Shown here: in pieces, positions 45,101 through 57,234 of the stretch
How the letters are laid out: each line of letters begins with the position of its first letter
Numbering within the stretch: position 1 is the stretch's first letter
Assembly (NCBI GenBank): GCA_050084985.1
Contig: JBITNC010000001.1
Location: 204,166,001 to 204,230,000 of the forward strand
DNA length: 64,000 nt
Direction of reading: 5' to 3'
DNA from: Nageia nagi
Lineage: Eukaryota > Pinophyta
Notes under the pieces: model-generated
Databases searched by the model: none
The model's input: the letters and a program-made list of their open reading frames with translations, nothing else
What the model was told of the DNA's origin: nothing
Made by a program: the position numbers and the translations under genes

Positions 45101-47689
45101 TTATTGTTATTTCAATCATCGATGTTGATTTTGATTTTTTTTTTATATTTATATTTTTATTGATTTTATATTGATATACCTAATCAAGTACTTATGATGA
45201 ATAAAATAATCGTAATTGCCCCATAAAAGACTTTAGGATGGAACTGTTTATAATTTGATATCATCAAAGATTCATGATGAGGAATATGATGATAACAATT
45301 ATCCCATCAAAGACGTATGGGATTATTATTGCATTTTTATTTTTTAAATGTTGATTTTGATATTATTAAATATCTTCAAATTTAAGGATAATGATTTGAA
45401 AAATTACAGTATTAGATTGTATCATTTACCAAACTTGGCTACTAATACTTTTTATTTTATGATAACATGTACAAAGGATATGGAACAAGATATAACACAC
45501 ATTCAATTTATGGGTAGATGATAATGAATGGAAAGGGAAAAAGAACATCGACTTCTAATTCAAAGGGAAGAGCAATTTCTTACTCTCGATCCCAAGGAAT
45601 GATAGAAGCTTTTTAACAATGTTCTAAGGGGTTGAAATGGATGGGATATGATAGGAAAAGAACATTGACTTCCAATTCAATGGGGATAATAATTTCTTAT
45701 TCTTGATCCCAAAGAATAATGGAAGCTATAAAATTTAACAATGTTCTAGGGTTGACTTTTATCAATCTACTAAGGGCAATTTCTTGCTTAAACTAGTAGA
45801 TAAGAATAGAAGCAAAAGGTTTTAACAACAACAATGTTGACTCCCATATTAATGGGGAGAGCAATTACTCGCTCTTTTTCTCAAATAATATGGAAGCACC
45901 TCCAATTTAACAATCGATAAATATAGATTAGAAAATATATGGATGTTGGATAATAAAATATGAAAGTTGGTATAGTATAATGTGTATGGGGTGGTGGTAG
46001 ATGTTAATATGAAAATAGTATAACAAATGAATGGACATAGGATGTATTGAGTATTTAGAGAGATAAACTAATCAACTCATCAAGGCATTGATAAATATAA
46101 GTGTAATATTAATTACTATGTAATAATAAATAGTATGGGATGGAGGCATGGGATAATGAAGAAATGTAATGATCATAATATTCAAGTTGACCATATTAAC
46201 CAATCACCATTAGATTTTTTCTTCTTTAGATGATATAAAACAAAGTCATGATGTTCTCAAAATTATTATAGACTCATGTGTATGCAATGATATTTATTTC
46301 CATCTCTAGACAATCTCAAACTAAATGTCACAAGAGCATAAAATATATAAGCTAGTTCATCCATATGAAATGTATAGAGGTCCATAGGAAAGAAGGTCAC
46401 TAACCAATATGGACATGTCGCCACTCATAAGGTATGCCCTATTGCCAGATAGGCGTCCATAGCCCCGATGAGGATTAACCCCTTGATCCCACTACAACTT
46501 TGCTTTACTGCCAATCAAGCGTCCATAGCCTCGGTAGAGGATATTGTAATCACCCAAGAATCATTAATATGATGTAGTAAATTTTTTTTTTTTTTGACTT
46601 TTGATTTTTTTTTTTTTACTATCAAATGATTCTTGGGTTCGAGATGAAGCAAATAATAGGATGAACATGTAATACTTTCGCTCGAAATCATGCTCTTGTA
46701 ACACCTCATTCTTGACTATTTTAAGATTATTTAAATGTGAAGATGTGTATGAGTCCGTAATAACCTTAAGTGTATCATAGTCATGTTTGTTTATCATCCA
46801 AAGTTTCAAAAATTTCATGATGAAGGTTGGTAAAGTCAATAAGAATATTAATTTCATAAACTATTTCTTTTACAATAAGTATTAAACATATTTGTATAAT
46901 GGTATGGAAGTGATCATGGATAATGTATAGTATATATGCCTTGATAAATTGTTAGAATATAATTTGATACTCAAATATTCCAACATAATGGAGGATGAAT
47001 ATAAGGTGACAAAAAAAGGGAAGACATGGATATGCAATAAACATATTATAACCTATTTTAAAATCAGATATGATCATTTTAGTTTTTAATCATATTTTGA
47101 TGTTTGTGTGATTTCTAAATCATGTTTTGATTATTTTTTTTTTTATAAAAATAAAATGATTTTATTTTATTTTTATGATGGAGGGCAATTGCCCCAATGT
47201 GATCTATGTAAAATATGAGGAGATCAAAAGTAAGATGGGGGACGACTGCCCCAATGTGAACGATGTGAAGAAGATTGAATGTCTTGATGCAAATAACATA
47301 ATTCATCATTGTTTAATTATGTGGAATGTATGTATGTATTTTGTACATGATGTAAATTGTTATCTATCAATACTTCAAATCATCTATCATCCATTAAATC
47401 ATGAAAGGCATGATTTAATTGGTGGCAATGTTTAGTATCATGCCCCAATTGATGATGATAAATATGATGTCTATACTTATCGTGTTTTATTGACTTAGGC
47501 TTTAGGTTTCCTTTCATTATATGATCTACCACTCTCTTAGGTCATTTCAATGATTGCATCCCATCAATGTAATCATCTTTGGATTTTAATTTCCATCTCA
47601 TATCTTTATGATTATGCCCTTGGCTAGCAGAGATGGATGATGATTTCCCCTTTGACTTTTGCATAGGAGGTTTCATTTTCGATGATTTT
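42163..47689 (-). other. Element 4 internal region lacking pol, repeat-rich
   Basis: No RT, RNase H or integrase motif was found on the minus strand. Related blocks recur: the phrase ATGGxAGTTGCATGACAAG appears twice (about 42868 and 43014), and segments starting near 42480, 43120, 43690 and 44730 share a loosely similar path ending AAAxxATTAGAATCATG. About 130-bp units repeat three times at about 45530-45910 (AACATTGACTTCCAATTCAA phrases). Two copies of a GCGTCCATAGCC phrase lie at 46450 and 46518, and poly(T) runs occur near 46580-46620. The short ORFs listed there do not resemble any family. Confidence 0.55.
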
Positions 47690-48185
47690 GTAATATTATA
47701 ATGTGAGTATGGATTTTTGTCTCTTCATACACAATGGAGTACTCCCTCATGAATGTATTTTAGACAACCATGAAATGTAGATGGGACACATTCCATTTCT
47801 TGAATCCATGGTCTACCTAAAATAATATTATATTGTTCAATGTTTCCTTCGATGATGATATAATGATGTTTGTATCATCTTACATCCAATGGTGATGGGT
47901 AACACTATCGACCCTATTGTTGAACATAAGGCATTATTAAATGCTTTTTATTTGTAATGATGGTAAATAAATATGAGAGAAAATAAGATTCAATTTGTGA
48001 TATGCCAATGTAGATATGATATTGACATCTGACCCTTCGTCTATTAATATCCTCTTAACAATTTTACCATTTACTTTACCGATGACATGGAGAGGTGGAT
48101 CTAACCCTTGAGGTCCCTTGTTTGGTTGTCTCTCATGGCCATAAAAATAAATTATAGGCTGATGCATTAATGGAGGAACTTGCAT
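47690..48185 (-). pseudogene. Element 4 aspartic protease, broken
   Basis: Reading leftwards from 48185: IYFYGHERQPNKGPQG, then KRILIDEGSDVNIISTLAYHKL with DEG at the active-site place. Further on, [20 protein letters not shown] and [15 protein letters not shown] complete the typical Tat protease end. A stop and frame change near 47930 separate the halves. DEG instead of DS/TG is a variant I recall from some Tat elements, so it is not by itself proof of loss. Nothing of RT follows. Confidence 0.8.
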
Positions 48186-48262
48186 TTTGGATTTTTGATT
48201 ATATGATATATCAATTTGTTTTTCTTGTATATTTTGAGTTCCAATATTAACTCCAACTATTC

Positions 48263-50995
48263 CTATAATAGGTTGATTACTTGGATTCCAAGTGGGTGTC
48301 GATTGTAATTAGGTACAATAGATACTGTATTTACTTGATATGAAGAAAGTGAGTCTTGATAATTTTTTAAATTTTGATCTGAAATAGAAGTATGGTCTTC
48401 AACTTTCAAGTTATTATCTTTGATTGAATTTTGAGTTCTATTTCTCAATGCTAGACAATTTTTTGTACTATGACCTCTTTGATGGTGATAATTACAATAC
48501 TCATTTTTGTTATATTTTTCTTTCCTTGTAATTTTTATTTCACCATATTCAATCTTGACCTTCTCAATTATAACTGCTTGAGCAATAACTTCTTTGAGAG
48601 TATTATATTGTTGGATTTGTAATATACTAGCTATAGGCCTTAAACAATTTTGACTGAATAATTTAACTAACTCCTCCTAAGGTAAGGTATAGGGCATGCC
48701 ATAGAGTATATCCCTCCATCATGAAACAAATTCAACAATTGATTCATTCTGAGATTGTTTTAGTTCTACAAGATCCATAATAGAAGATTCCTCTTTGATA
48801 TAAATCCTAAAATGTTGTAAGAACAAGTTTGCCAATTGAGGAAATGAATAAATACTATGTTGTGGCAAATTATTATACCATTCCAAGGCTTGGGCTGCAA
48901 GCATCATGGGGAACAAACATATCATCAAGACCTCATCGTTAGAAATTAGGTAATTTAAAAACTTAAACCACCTTAAATGTTCCTTAGGATCCTTATTTCT
49001 TGTAAAGGGAATTATCCTAGGCATTTCAAAGTTGTAAGGTAAGTTCTTCTTAGGGATACTTGGATGGATGGGTTCATTGCAAATATTATCATATGTCAAC
49101 TTCTTGAACTCTGATATGTTCATTTCTTTATTCATGAAATCTTTCATGAAATCTTCTAATTTTTTATCTGTCCAACTACCCTGAGGATGTTTTCGGTATC
49201 TTCTATGATTAGTGTTTCTTTCTAACTTTAGGTTTGAATTATAAGATTCATCATTAGAAAGAAATCTTGATAACAATGATGAAGATGCTAATGATGGAAT
49301 ATTAGAAGGTAAATGATGCCCTTGCATTGGATTTCTAGGAGTTGTATATGGTTGTACTTTATTTTGTTGAGACTTCTCATGAAGTAACCAACTATTTCAA
49401 ACTTCTTGTTTTACCTTATCAAAAATTTGTCGTTGTTTGTCAAGCTCTTGCTTTTCTTTTTCTTCGAGTTCTATATTCTTTTCTTTAAGTTTGGCTTCCT
49501 TTTCTAACTTACTTTGAACATCTTCATATCTTTTACTAAAGTTTATAGTTTCTTCATAATCTCTCTCTATGTGTTTTCTCTTTGCCTTCAACTCCACAAA
49601 AGAGGGTATCTCTCCTACCTTGAATTATTTAGCTAAAGCTTTTTTATGTTTTTCTTGTGATGAGGTTTTCTCATAGGAGTAAGGATCATAGAAGAATTTG
49701 TTTGAGATCTTACATTGAGGATTTGTTTGTGAGGTTCTTACTGAATACAAGGTCATTCTATCAAAATCTTCCATATAAGACCTAGCCCTATGAAGTGTTT
49801 TTTGATAGGTAGGGTCAGTTATCCTAGCTTGTGAAGAGGGGCTTTGAGGTTGATAATCTAAACTCTCAAGAGGCAATTCTCTTTGTTGATTAGAGTAAGA
49901 GTCTTGATATCTCCATACTTGGTAATTAAGAGGTGATGATAATTGCACCCAAGCTTGACTCTTTTGATTTGCATAAGTTTTTACATCATGCTTTTGTCTC
50001 ATCTCTTCTTGTCTCATTTTGTTGAAGAATTTCCCATGTTGGTTGTGAGAAATACATGCTTGTTGTTCATGGGATTTTTCTTGAAAATTATCTTTAATTG
50101 TTTGGACCTGAAGAGGGGTATCAAGTGTATTCTCATTACACTCCTTAGTGAAATGTGTTTCAGCATCACCACTATGATATGTTGTTTCTTTAACAAGCTT
50201 ATGTATGTTAGTCTTAGAAATTTCTTTTTTCGATTGGAACTCCTTCGGTTCAACAAGACAATCTAGGAACTTTTTTATATGAAATTCTTCAATTTTTTCT
50301 CGTGATGAGCATAAAGAAGTCGTATCACCAAGCTTAGGAGTATCATGAGATATATGAAACTCGATTGGAGGTCTTATAATTTCGATAGGAGAAGGAGAAT
50401 CAGATTGTGATTCTACAGAATGTTCAAAAAGGTCCTCAAGATTCATGTCAAACTCCTCATCTTCAATATCATATTCATTCCAAAGCAGGGGTGAGGATGT
50501 CAAAGTGTCAAGCTTTTGGAGGTCATAAGATTTAGTAAAAGATCTTATGTCATAATCCTTAGCATTGATATTTGCTTCATCCCTCGATATATCGGGGTAA
50601 TGAGATTTGATATTCTCAAAAGGAGATACACAACAAGATTTTAATTTGATGAGATGTGTCGATGAGTTTTCAATCTTTATGATGGGCTCATTATTTTCAG
50701 TGTCAAACTCATCCCATGATGAGGGCGAAGGAATGGAAGAACTATACTCTAACTCTTCATGGGATCTAACAAGGCTCTCTAAGGATTGAATAAGAGGCAT
50801 GGTACATTGTTCTATCTCTGCTAAGTATGGTAAAAGCTTTTCAATGTCGATATAGAAATCATTCTTCATGACCTCTGAAGTAGAATAAGTATCTAAGGTT
50901 GACTTGGTAATATGTGAACATAGTCTTTGTATTTTTGGTTTTATTTTGATAGAAAAAGGAACATAATTTAAAAGTACAACCAAGACAAACCTCAT
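48263..50995 (-). pseudogene. gag: Element 4 Gag with long N-terminal extension, about 910 codons, three stops
   Basis: One minus-strand frame runs from 50995 to 48263, interrupted at only a few places: TAA at 49625, TGA near 49395 and TGA at 48719. Each is one C-to-T step from Gln or Arg. Residues 1-456 are acidic and Ser-rich with no recognised domain (SSSIPSPSSWDEFDTENNEP; LLWNEYDIEDEEFDMNLEDL). Next comes a charged coiled coil (KLEKEAKLKEKNIELEEKEK) and the capsid-type gag domain (IPFTRNKDPKEHLRWF, LAAQALEWYNNLP, LFLQHF). The zinc knuckle CNYHHQRGHSTKNC follows near 48500, form CX2HX4HX4C. Ogre/Tat elements are known for an extra ORF before gag; here the extension seems to be in frame. 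Confidence 0.8.
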
Positions 50996-51939
50996 AATGA
51001 TAAAATTTAAAGGCCTTTTATTGTTCTCAACAACTCAAGATTTGTATAGATCTAGAGTGACTGACACATGCCTATGTTTCTATTTGTCACAAAGGGCTCA
51101 AAGGAAAAATCTTAAGTAAAATCAACTTTTAACGTCTTTTAAACCTATTCCTTTGTAGGACCTATTATATCATTCCATAAATAAAACATGTCAATTAAGT
51201 ATTTGAATATTATTATTATTATTATGATTATTTTTATTATTATTTTTATTATTATTTTATCTTTTATATATATCTTATATATTATATTGAATTTTATATT
51301 ATAATTTTTATTTATTTATTTATTTACTTTTAAACTTTATATTAAATTATATGTTTTATATTATGCAGTTTTATGTTAAGTTTTAATTTTATGCTTCATA
51401 TCTTTGTTTATAATTTTTAATATTGTATTATAATTTGTTATATTCTATATTTTTCGTATTTATATTTTATAATTATATTTACTATTTACTTTTATTAATT
51501 TATATTTATTATTTGTATTTTAATATTTTGTGTTATAATTATAATATTTAATTTTGTAATTTAATATTTAAATTTATATCTTTCTTTCTTCTCTCTTTTT
51601 TTTTTTAATGTTTGATATTTTATTAAATTTTATTTAACATATATATAAACTATATATTGATGTTCTTAATATTTTAATTTTTTAATTAATCTTTTGTATT
51701 TTTTCATTTTTTTTTCTTCTCTTTTTTTTTTAAATTTTAAATTTTAATTTTTTTTTTATTTTTTATAATTAGAATAAATTTTTTTTTATTTTTATTTTTT
51801 ATTTTTTATTTTTGTTGACCTGCAATATCTAAGCTTAAAGTCCTAATTTGATAAATTTAAACGTTAATGTTAAAATAAAAATCTAATATGCGCAAAATAG
51901 ACACAATTTCAGGATTTGTAATGATCAAAGGATATGCGC
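50996..51939. other. Element 4 leader, AT-rich low complexity
   Basis: From about 51190 to 51800 it is almost only A and T (TTATTATTTTTATT-like runs). No gene. Only the first part (51000-51180) is of ordinary composition. Confidence 0.6.
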
Positions 51940-52262
51940 AAAATAGATTAGCTGAAAATGGTTTGCATCAAATTGTGGTTATAGTACCCTGATAGACATG
52001 TATACAGTGTGCAAGCTAGAAGCATAGAGAAGTATGCAAGTTGTTAGACGCAATGAATGCTTGGTGCAGACACAGTTTTTGGATTGCTATGATTGACAAA
52101 CATGCAATTTGTGGCTACAGCAAGGAGGCCCTTAAACTCTTTGATTTGACGAAGCACTGTGGGGGCTTAAACAACAAAAATTTTATACATGTTCTACTTG
52201 CACACAGCCATGCATTGTCTAGTGGATGAGGGGGGTAAATACTTTAATAGAACAAGTAATTC
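51940..52262 (+). pseudogene. Captured pentatricopeptide-repeat (PPR) gene fragment
   Basis: Plus-strand pieces in three frames join into a PPR reading: LAENGLHQIVVIV, TLIDMYTVCKLEA, then the open frame 52041-52229. That frame contains SFWIAMIDKHAICGYSKEALKLF and FIHVLLAHSHALSS, and one base later VDEGGKYFNRT follows. Plant PLS-type PPR proteins read alike (TLIDMYAKCG; SWNAMIAGYAQHGHGKEALELF; FVGVLSACSHAGLVDEGxxYF). Full PPR proteins are organellar RNA-binding proteins of several hundred residues; only about two repeats remain. It lies in the leader of element 4 and antisense to it, so it is most likely host coding sequence picked up by the element. Confidence 0.75.
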
Positions 52263-52843
52263 TTACTGTATTATTCTTGTAAGGAATAGTTATGCATGCG
52301 TTCTTGATTTTTATATATATATATATTTTATAATATAGTATTTATACTAGATTTTTTATTTTTAAATAAATAAATTTAACAAAACATTGCAAAATAAATT
52401 AGCTATGAGCTTTCATTTTGCTAAACAAATCACACCAGAAAATCCAATCATAAATATTTTGTATTCATTTTTATTTTTTTTTATTTTTTAAAAATCTTAA
52501 ATACAAAGTTGTGCCTTTTCATTTTACAGATTTGAGGAGAAAAAATGGCCTACCTCATCCTGATCACTCTTTTTCTACGTGTTTGAATCAGATCATCAAG
52601 AAGATCTTTCACCAACAAGATTGAACTAGTTTTTCAAAGATCATTGATGATTTCACAGCGATCATTGCTGATTATAGTACGATTATCGATGATCCAAAGA
52701 ACACAAAACAAAAACAAAGCAACAGATCAAAAAGATTAAGTTAGTATGTAGTTCCATAAGATGCAAATAGATTTAAAAATAAAACCAAAATAATATGAAA
52801 TTGATCCTATTTTTGCTTCAATTTTTTGAAATGCATGCAAGGG
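52263..52843. other. Element 4 leader next to primer site
   Basis: Non-coding. Around 52600-52700 it has GATCATTGATGA and GATTATCGATGATC phrases like the tandem motif of the LTR. Confidence 0.5.
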
Positions 52844-52861
52844 GCCCTCCTTCTAGCGCCA
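52844..52861 (-). other. Element 4 primer-binding site (minus strand)
   Basis: The minus strand reads TGGCGCTAGAAGGAGGGC three bases after the 5' LTR (right copy). I recall this phrase behind the LTR of many plant gypsy elements; the tRNA was not assigned. Confidence 0.8.
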
Positions 52862-52864
52862 GAT

Positions 52865-54101
52865 TATGTATATCAAATTATGAACCTAAAATGCAATTTA
52901 GACAGATAAATCATTCAACATAATTAATCATGAACATATTCGATAATACACATCAATAATAATAATGATATTATATTCCTAAAATTTGAATACAAAAAGT
53001 GAGTTTTTATTGATCTATTTTAATCAGCATCGATAGCGATCATTGTGGATCGGTAATAGTCGATAACGGATCGGCAATGATCAGTGTAGATCGGTAACGA
53101 TTGAAGCACGACTCTACATTCTCTACGCCATCATTATGCTCTTTGTAAACTTTTGGCCTCTGTTATCGATCTGGTGGATTACCATCGATTAATCTTTGAA
53201 TCATCGACGATCGGATCTGTAAGCACTAGAGTAATCTTTTCATAGAATTTTGAAATGTTTTTGTCTATTCCTTGTTGTTCTCTTTCACACTTACTTCCGT
53301 CGTTCTTTTTCTGTATTGACCCTACACATAAAAAATGAATGAAACATCAAAAACATACCTGCTCATACATATGAATAAGCAAATGAATAACATAATATGG
53401 AAATATAATTGATATGAGATTTGCTATTGATCAAGCTTACAATCTTTTGCTAATAATCTCCTGATTTGATTTCGGTAGAGCTTCGCTATAGTAAAATTGG
53501 GTCCCTTTGTTCACTTACAGAACTTCAATTTATAAGCTCCAAAGTTTGTTATTCATTTGTTTTAGCATCATAAGATTCTAGGTAACCTCTCATACGAATT
53601 GTTGAGGTGTTATTATCTCAAATTTGTATCCATGATTCCAAATCATTCATGCTAGGCTATTCTCGGCTTAGATTTATCTATTTCTGAATTAATCAAGGAT
53701 CGTCAATGATCGTACTGGATCATCAACGATCCTGTAGGATCATCAATGATCGTATTGGATCATCAATGATTTTTCCACAATTTTTATAGTGGTATTAAAA
53801 TGATCACCAAATGATCCTAGAGGATCGTCAACGATCATAATGGATCATCAATGATTTTACCCAATTTTTATAGTGATATTAAAATGATCACCAAATGGTC
53901 ATTTTTTAATGAAAAGGGGTCATATGACCACTCGTTTTGCATCTACTTGAAAAGATCTATCCAATAATGGAGTTTTAAAGCTTGTTTGAGGCTTGTATAA
54001 GGAGTTATGATTATTTTAATGTGATATATGTTAGAAAGATATTTATTTTATTTATTTATATGTTGTTAAACTAGATGTAGGGTTTATTTTGAGTGTCTAC
54101 A
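52865..54101 (-). repeat. Element 4 5' LTR (right copy)
   Basis: Pairs with 40892-42148. Its inner end is TATGTATATC instead of TGTGTATATC. It contains the 20-bp tandem motif at 53697-53860. Confidence 0.92.
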
Positions 54102-54106
54102 CTTGG

Positions 54107-55700
54107 TAGTCCTTATCTATGGGAAAGAGATGCTTTATTTTATATAAAGGAAAACAAATAATTAAAGATGGAATTGAATATATGGTTAGTGCTCATCAAA
54201 GAAAGAAAAAGGATAATTTTTAATTACTGTAGGACAAGCAAAGAAACTAATCAATACAAGACAAATGTTTGTACTTGCAACGGTGAAATCTCAAGATGAA
54301 GTAGAAATCACAAAGGCACTTAAGGATTGTGAACCACAATACAAAGAAGAAGTAAAAGAGGTAATTTCTAAATTTGAAGATTTATTTCAAGTACCTAAAG
54401 AACTTCCATCAAAAAAAGATATACAACATGAGATTCAATTACATCCTAATGTTGCACTTCCTAATATTGGCTTATATAGAAATTCTATTTTGGAAACTGA
54501 AGAAATTAAGAAACAAGTCAAAGAATTGTTAGATCAAGGAGTCATTAGACTTAGCACATCACCATGTGGATCTCTTATTGTTATAATTCTAAAGAAAGAT
54601 GGAACTTGGCATATGTGTGTTGATTACAGGGAACTAAATAAGATCATGATTAAAAATCAATATCTTTTGCCATGTATTGATGATTTAATGGATCAATTAA
54701 CAAAAGCTAGGCTTTTCACAAAATTAGATCTAAGAAGTGGTTATCATCAAGTATGAGTTAAAGAAGAGGATGTGTGGAAAACTACTTTTAAAACTAGGCA
54801 AGAATTGTTTGAATGGTTGGTTTTACCATTTGGATTATGCAATGCTCCTGCTACTTTCATGCATGTAATGAATGAGGTTTTAAGGCCTTTCATTGATAAT
54901 TTTGTTATTATGTATCTTGATGATATTCTCATTTATAGTGATAATTGGAAAGATCATGTGGTACATATTTGTAAAGTGTTTGAAGTTTTAAGGAAAGAAA
55001 AACTCTATTTGAAGATGTCTAAGTGTGAGTTTGTTAGGAAAAGTTTAACCTATCTTGGCCACATTGTAGGTGGAGGTCAATTGAGGATAGATCTTGCAAA
55101 AATTGAGGCTGTGTTGAAATGGCCTACTCCCACTAATGTGATAAAGACTAAGAGTTTTCTTGGGGTAGTTTAATATTTACATAAGTTTATTGCTAACTTT
55201 TCTTACATGGCTTCTCCACTTCATGCAATTACAGGAAAGAGTCATGGATTTCAGTGGAGAGGGAAAGAACAACATGCTTTTGAATTGCTTAAAAAGAAAA
55301 TCAATAATGCTCTAGTACTTGCTTTGCCTAATCTTCAAAAACCTTTTGAAATTGAAACTAATGCAAGTGACTATGCTATGGGTGCAGTTTTATTGTAGGA
55401 AAAACATTCAGTTTGCTATCACTTGGAAATATTTACCAGTGCAGTAAGAAACTATCCCACATATGACAAAGAGTTGTATGCATTAGTTCAAAGTGTTAAG
55501 AAATGGAAGCACTATTTGGTAGGTAAAGAGACAATAATTCATACAGACCATCAACCCTTGCAATATATTTAGTCACAATCTAAGTTGCAACAATCTAAGC
55601 ACTTTCATTGGATGGGATTTTTGCAACAATTTCATTTAGTGATTAAGTACAAGAAGGGTACTCAAAATAAAATTGTGGATATGTTGTCTAGGCCTCTAAT
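54107..55700 (+). pseudogene. Element 3 protease end, reverse transcriptase and RNase H, broken
   Basis: SPYLWERDALFY continues the protease cut by element 4. RT follows: LPNIGLYRNSILETEEIKKQ, GVIRLSTSPCGSLIV, KDGTWHMCVDYRELNKI, LFTKLDLRSGYHQV, a TGA at 54754, [19 protein letters not shown] and the catalytic [10 protein letters not shown]. RNase H begins FEIETNASDYAMGAVLL, where the first catalytic Asp is Asn (55360-55362). YDKELYALV and HTDHQPLQYI keep the later acidic residues. Stops at 55171, 55396 and 55569 break the frame. [10 protein letters not shown] and the layout are typical of chromoviruses. These domains would copy the element's RNA. Confidence 0.9.
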
Positions 55701-57195
55701 AGTTGCTAGTGTTGTGATTCTGCAAAATAGTTCTTTAATGCATGATGGGTATAAAGAACAATATGTGGTTGATCCTAATTTCCCAAATGTCTATCATAGA
55801 TTGAGTCTTGGTAATGAGGTTGGAAATTATGACTTTCATTTGCATGATGGATTACTTTTTCATTTGGGCAAACTTTGTATTCCTAATGGTGAGAGGAATG
55901 ATTTGATTAGGGAAGCTCATATGTCTCGTATTTCAAGACACTTGGGTGTTGGGAAATCTCTTGCTAATCTACAAAGGTATTGTTACTGGCCTAAAATGCA
56001 AGAAAATGTATCCAGATATATTAGAGGTTGTATGTTATGCAATATAAGCAAACCCAATAACAAGAAATTTGGTCTTTATATGCCATTTTCCATTCCTACA
56101 TGAACATGGGAGAGTATTTCTATGGATTTTGTTGAAGTTTACCTATGTCTAAAAGAGGTCATGATTATTTATATGTGGTTATGGATAGATTTAGTAAGAT
56201 GTGTATTCTAATCCCATGTAAAAAGACTATGATAGGTCAAGAGGTAGCTAATATTTTCTTTACTTATGTGTGGGTACATTTTGGTCTTCCTACTTCTATC
56301 ATTTCTGATAGGGATTCCAAGTTTCTTAGAAAATTTTGGACTTCTTTGTGGGAAAGGATGGACACTAAGTTAAAGAGGAGTACAACATTTCATCCACAGA
56401 CAAATGGTCAAATAGAGGTGGTAAATAGGATGGTGCTACACCTATTACGGGGTTATTGTGGTAAGCATCCTAAGACTTGGGATGAGCATTTGAACTATAT
56501 ACAATATGCATATAATTAGGCTTTACATTCTTCTACTAACAAAACACCTTTTGAGACTTGTTTTGGTTATTTGCCAAAATCACCTTTTGATATGGCTTTT
56601 GCTTCAACGAGTGATGGAGATATAGTTCTTCATAATGAGGAGGAGTGGGTAAAGAATTCTATTGAGAGGATCAGATTGATTCATCAAAAGGTAAAAGAAT
56701 AGTTGGAGAAGAGTCAAGCCAAGTATAAGAAAATGCATGATCATCATCGGGTATATCATAAATTTCACATTGGGGATTAGGTATGGCTTCATCTTAGTAA
56801 GGAGAGATAGCATGGTAAGGGAAAGAAGTTAAAACTAATAAGGTATGGTCCATTTACCATTATTGGTCAAGTTGAAGATAATGCTTTTCGGTTGGACTTA
56901 CCACCTTATATGCAAATGTATTCTATTATTAATCTTGAGAACTTGAAGTTGTATGAACCAGCCTTAGTTGCAGAAGATACAGATGTTATGTTACCATCAG
57001 TTGAGGATTTAGCCCCTAAGCACATGAATGTGTTGCTTGAGGATGTAGTATTGGAAAAGAATTAATGATCATCTCATAGTGGCATACATGAGGTGTGGCA
57101 TATTGGAGTGAAGGGCCAACATCCACATAAGGCCAAGTGTTATGTAGTTGATCGGGTGAGGGAGCTCTACCCTCACTTCATTTCATCATCCTAAA
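55701..57195 (+). pseudogene. Element 3 integrase with chromodomain-like end, broken
   Basis: HHCC head: EAHMSRISRHLGVGKS ... YIRGCMLCNISK (about 55915-56050). The core keeps Asp in SMDFVE (about 56121), Asp in ISDRDSKF (about 56310) and Glu in NGQIEVVNR (about 56415). A one-base deletion near 56135, in what is normally VEGLPMSKRG, shifts the frame. The C-terminal module (YGPFTIIGQVEDNAFRLDLP) ends near 56910. After stops around 57064 a segment reads VWHIGVKGQHPHKAKC and VDRVRELYPHF, close to the chromodomain-like tail of plant chromoviruses (VGLKGxxPxxAKWxxxxRVRELYPHL). Such tails steer insertion toward marked chromatin. Confidence 0.88.
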
Positions 57196-57220
57196 TGCTT
57201 TTGGGGATAAAAGCTCTCTC

Positions 57221-57234
57221 TCAATGGGGAGTAA
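57221..57234 (+). other. Element 3 polypurine tract
   Basis: TCAATGGGGAGTAA directly precedes TGATCC of the 3' LTR. Confidence 0.75.

Larger units (their letters stand above)
40892..54101 (-). mobile_element. Element 4: Tat-like gag-protease element inside element 3, minus strand
   Basis: LTR copies 40892-42148 and 52865-54101, with CTTGG duplicated at 40887-40891 and 54102-54106. Removing the element restores the protease reading ...GIVLGSPYLW... of element 3. The primer site lies on the minus strand next to the right LTR and the purine tract next to the left LTR, so the element reads right to left. It encodes a long Gag with an N-terminal extension, a CX2HX4HX4C knuckle and a protease. About 5.5 kb then follows without RT or integrase, so it is non-autonomous. 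A fragment of a PPR gene lies in its leader on the opposite strand. Confidence 0.92.

Noticed and set aside
46439-46545. Possible tRNA or structured RNA at the GCGTCCATAGCC pair
   Set aside because: Two short direct copies only; no cloverleaf or B-box could be drawn.
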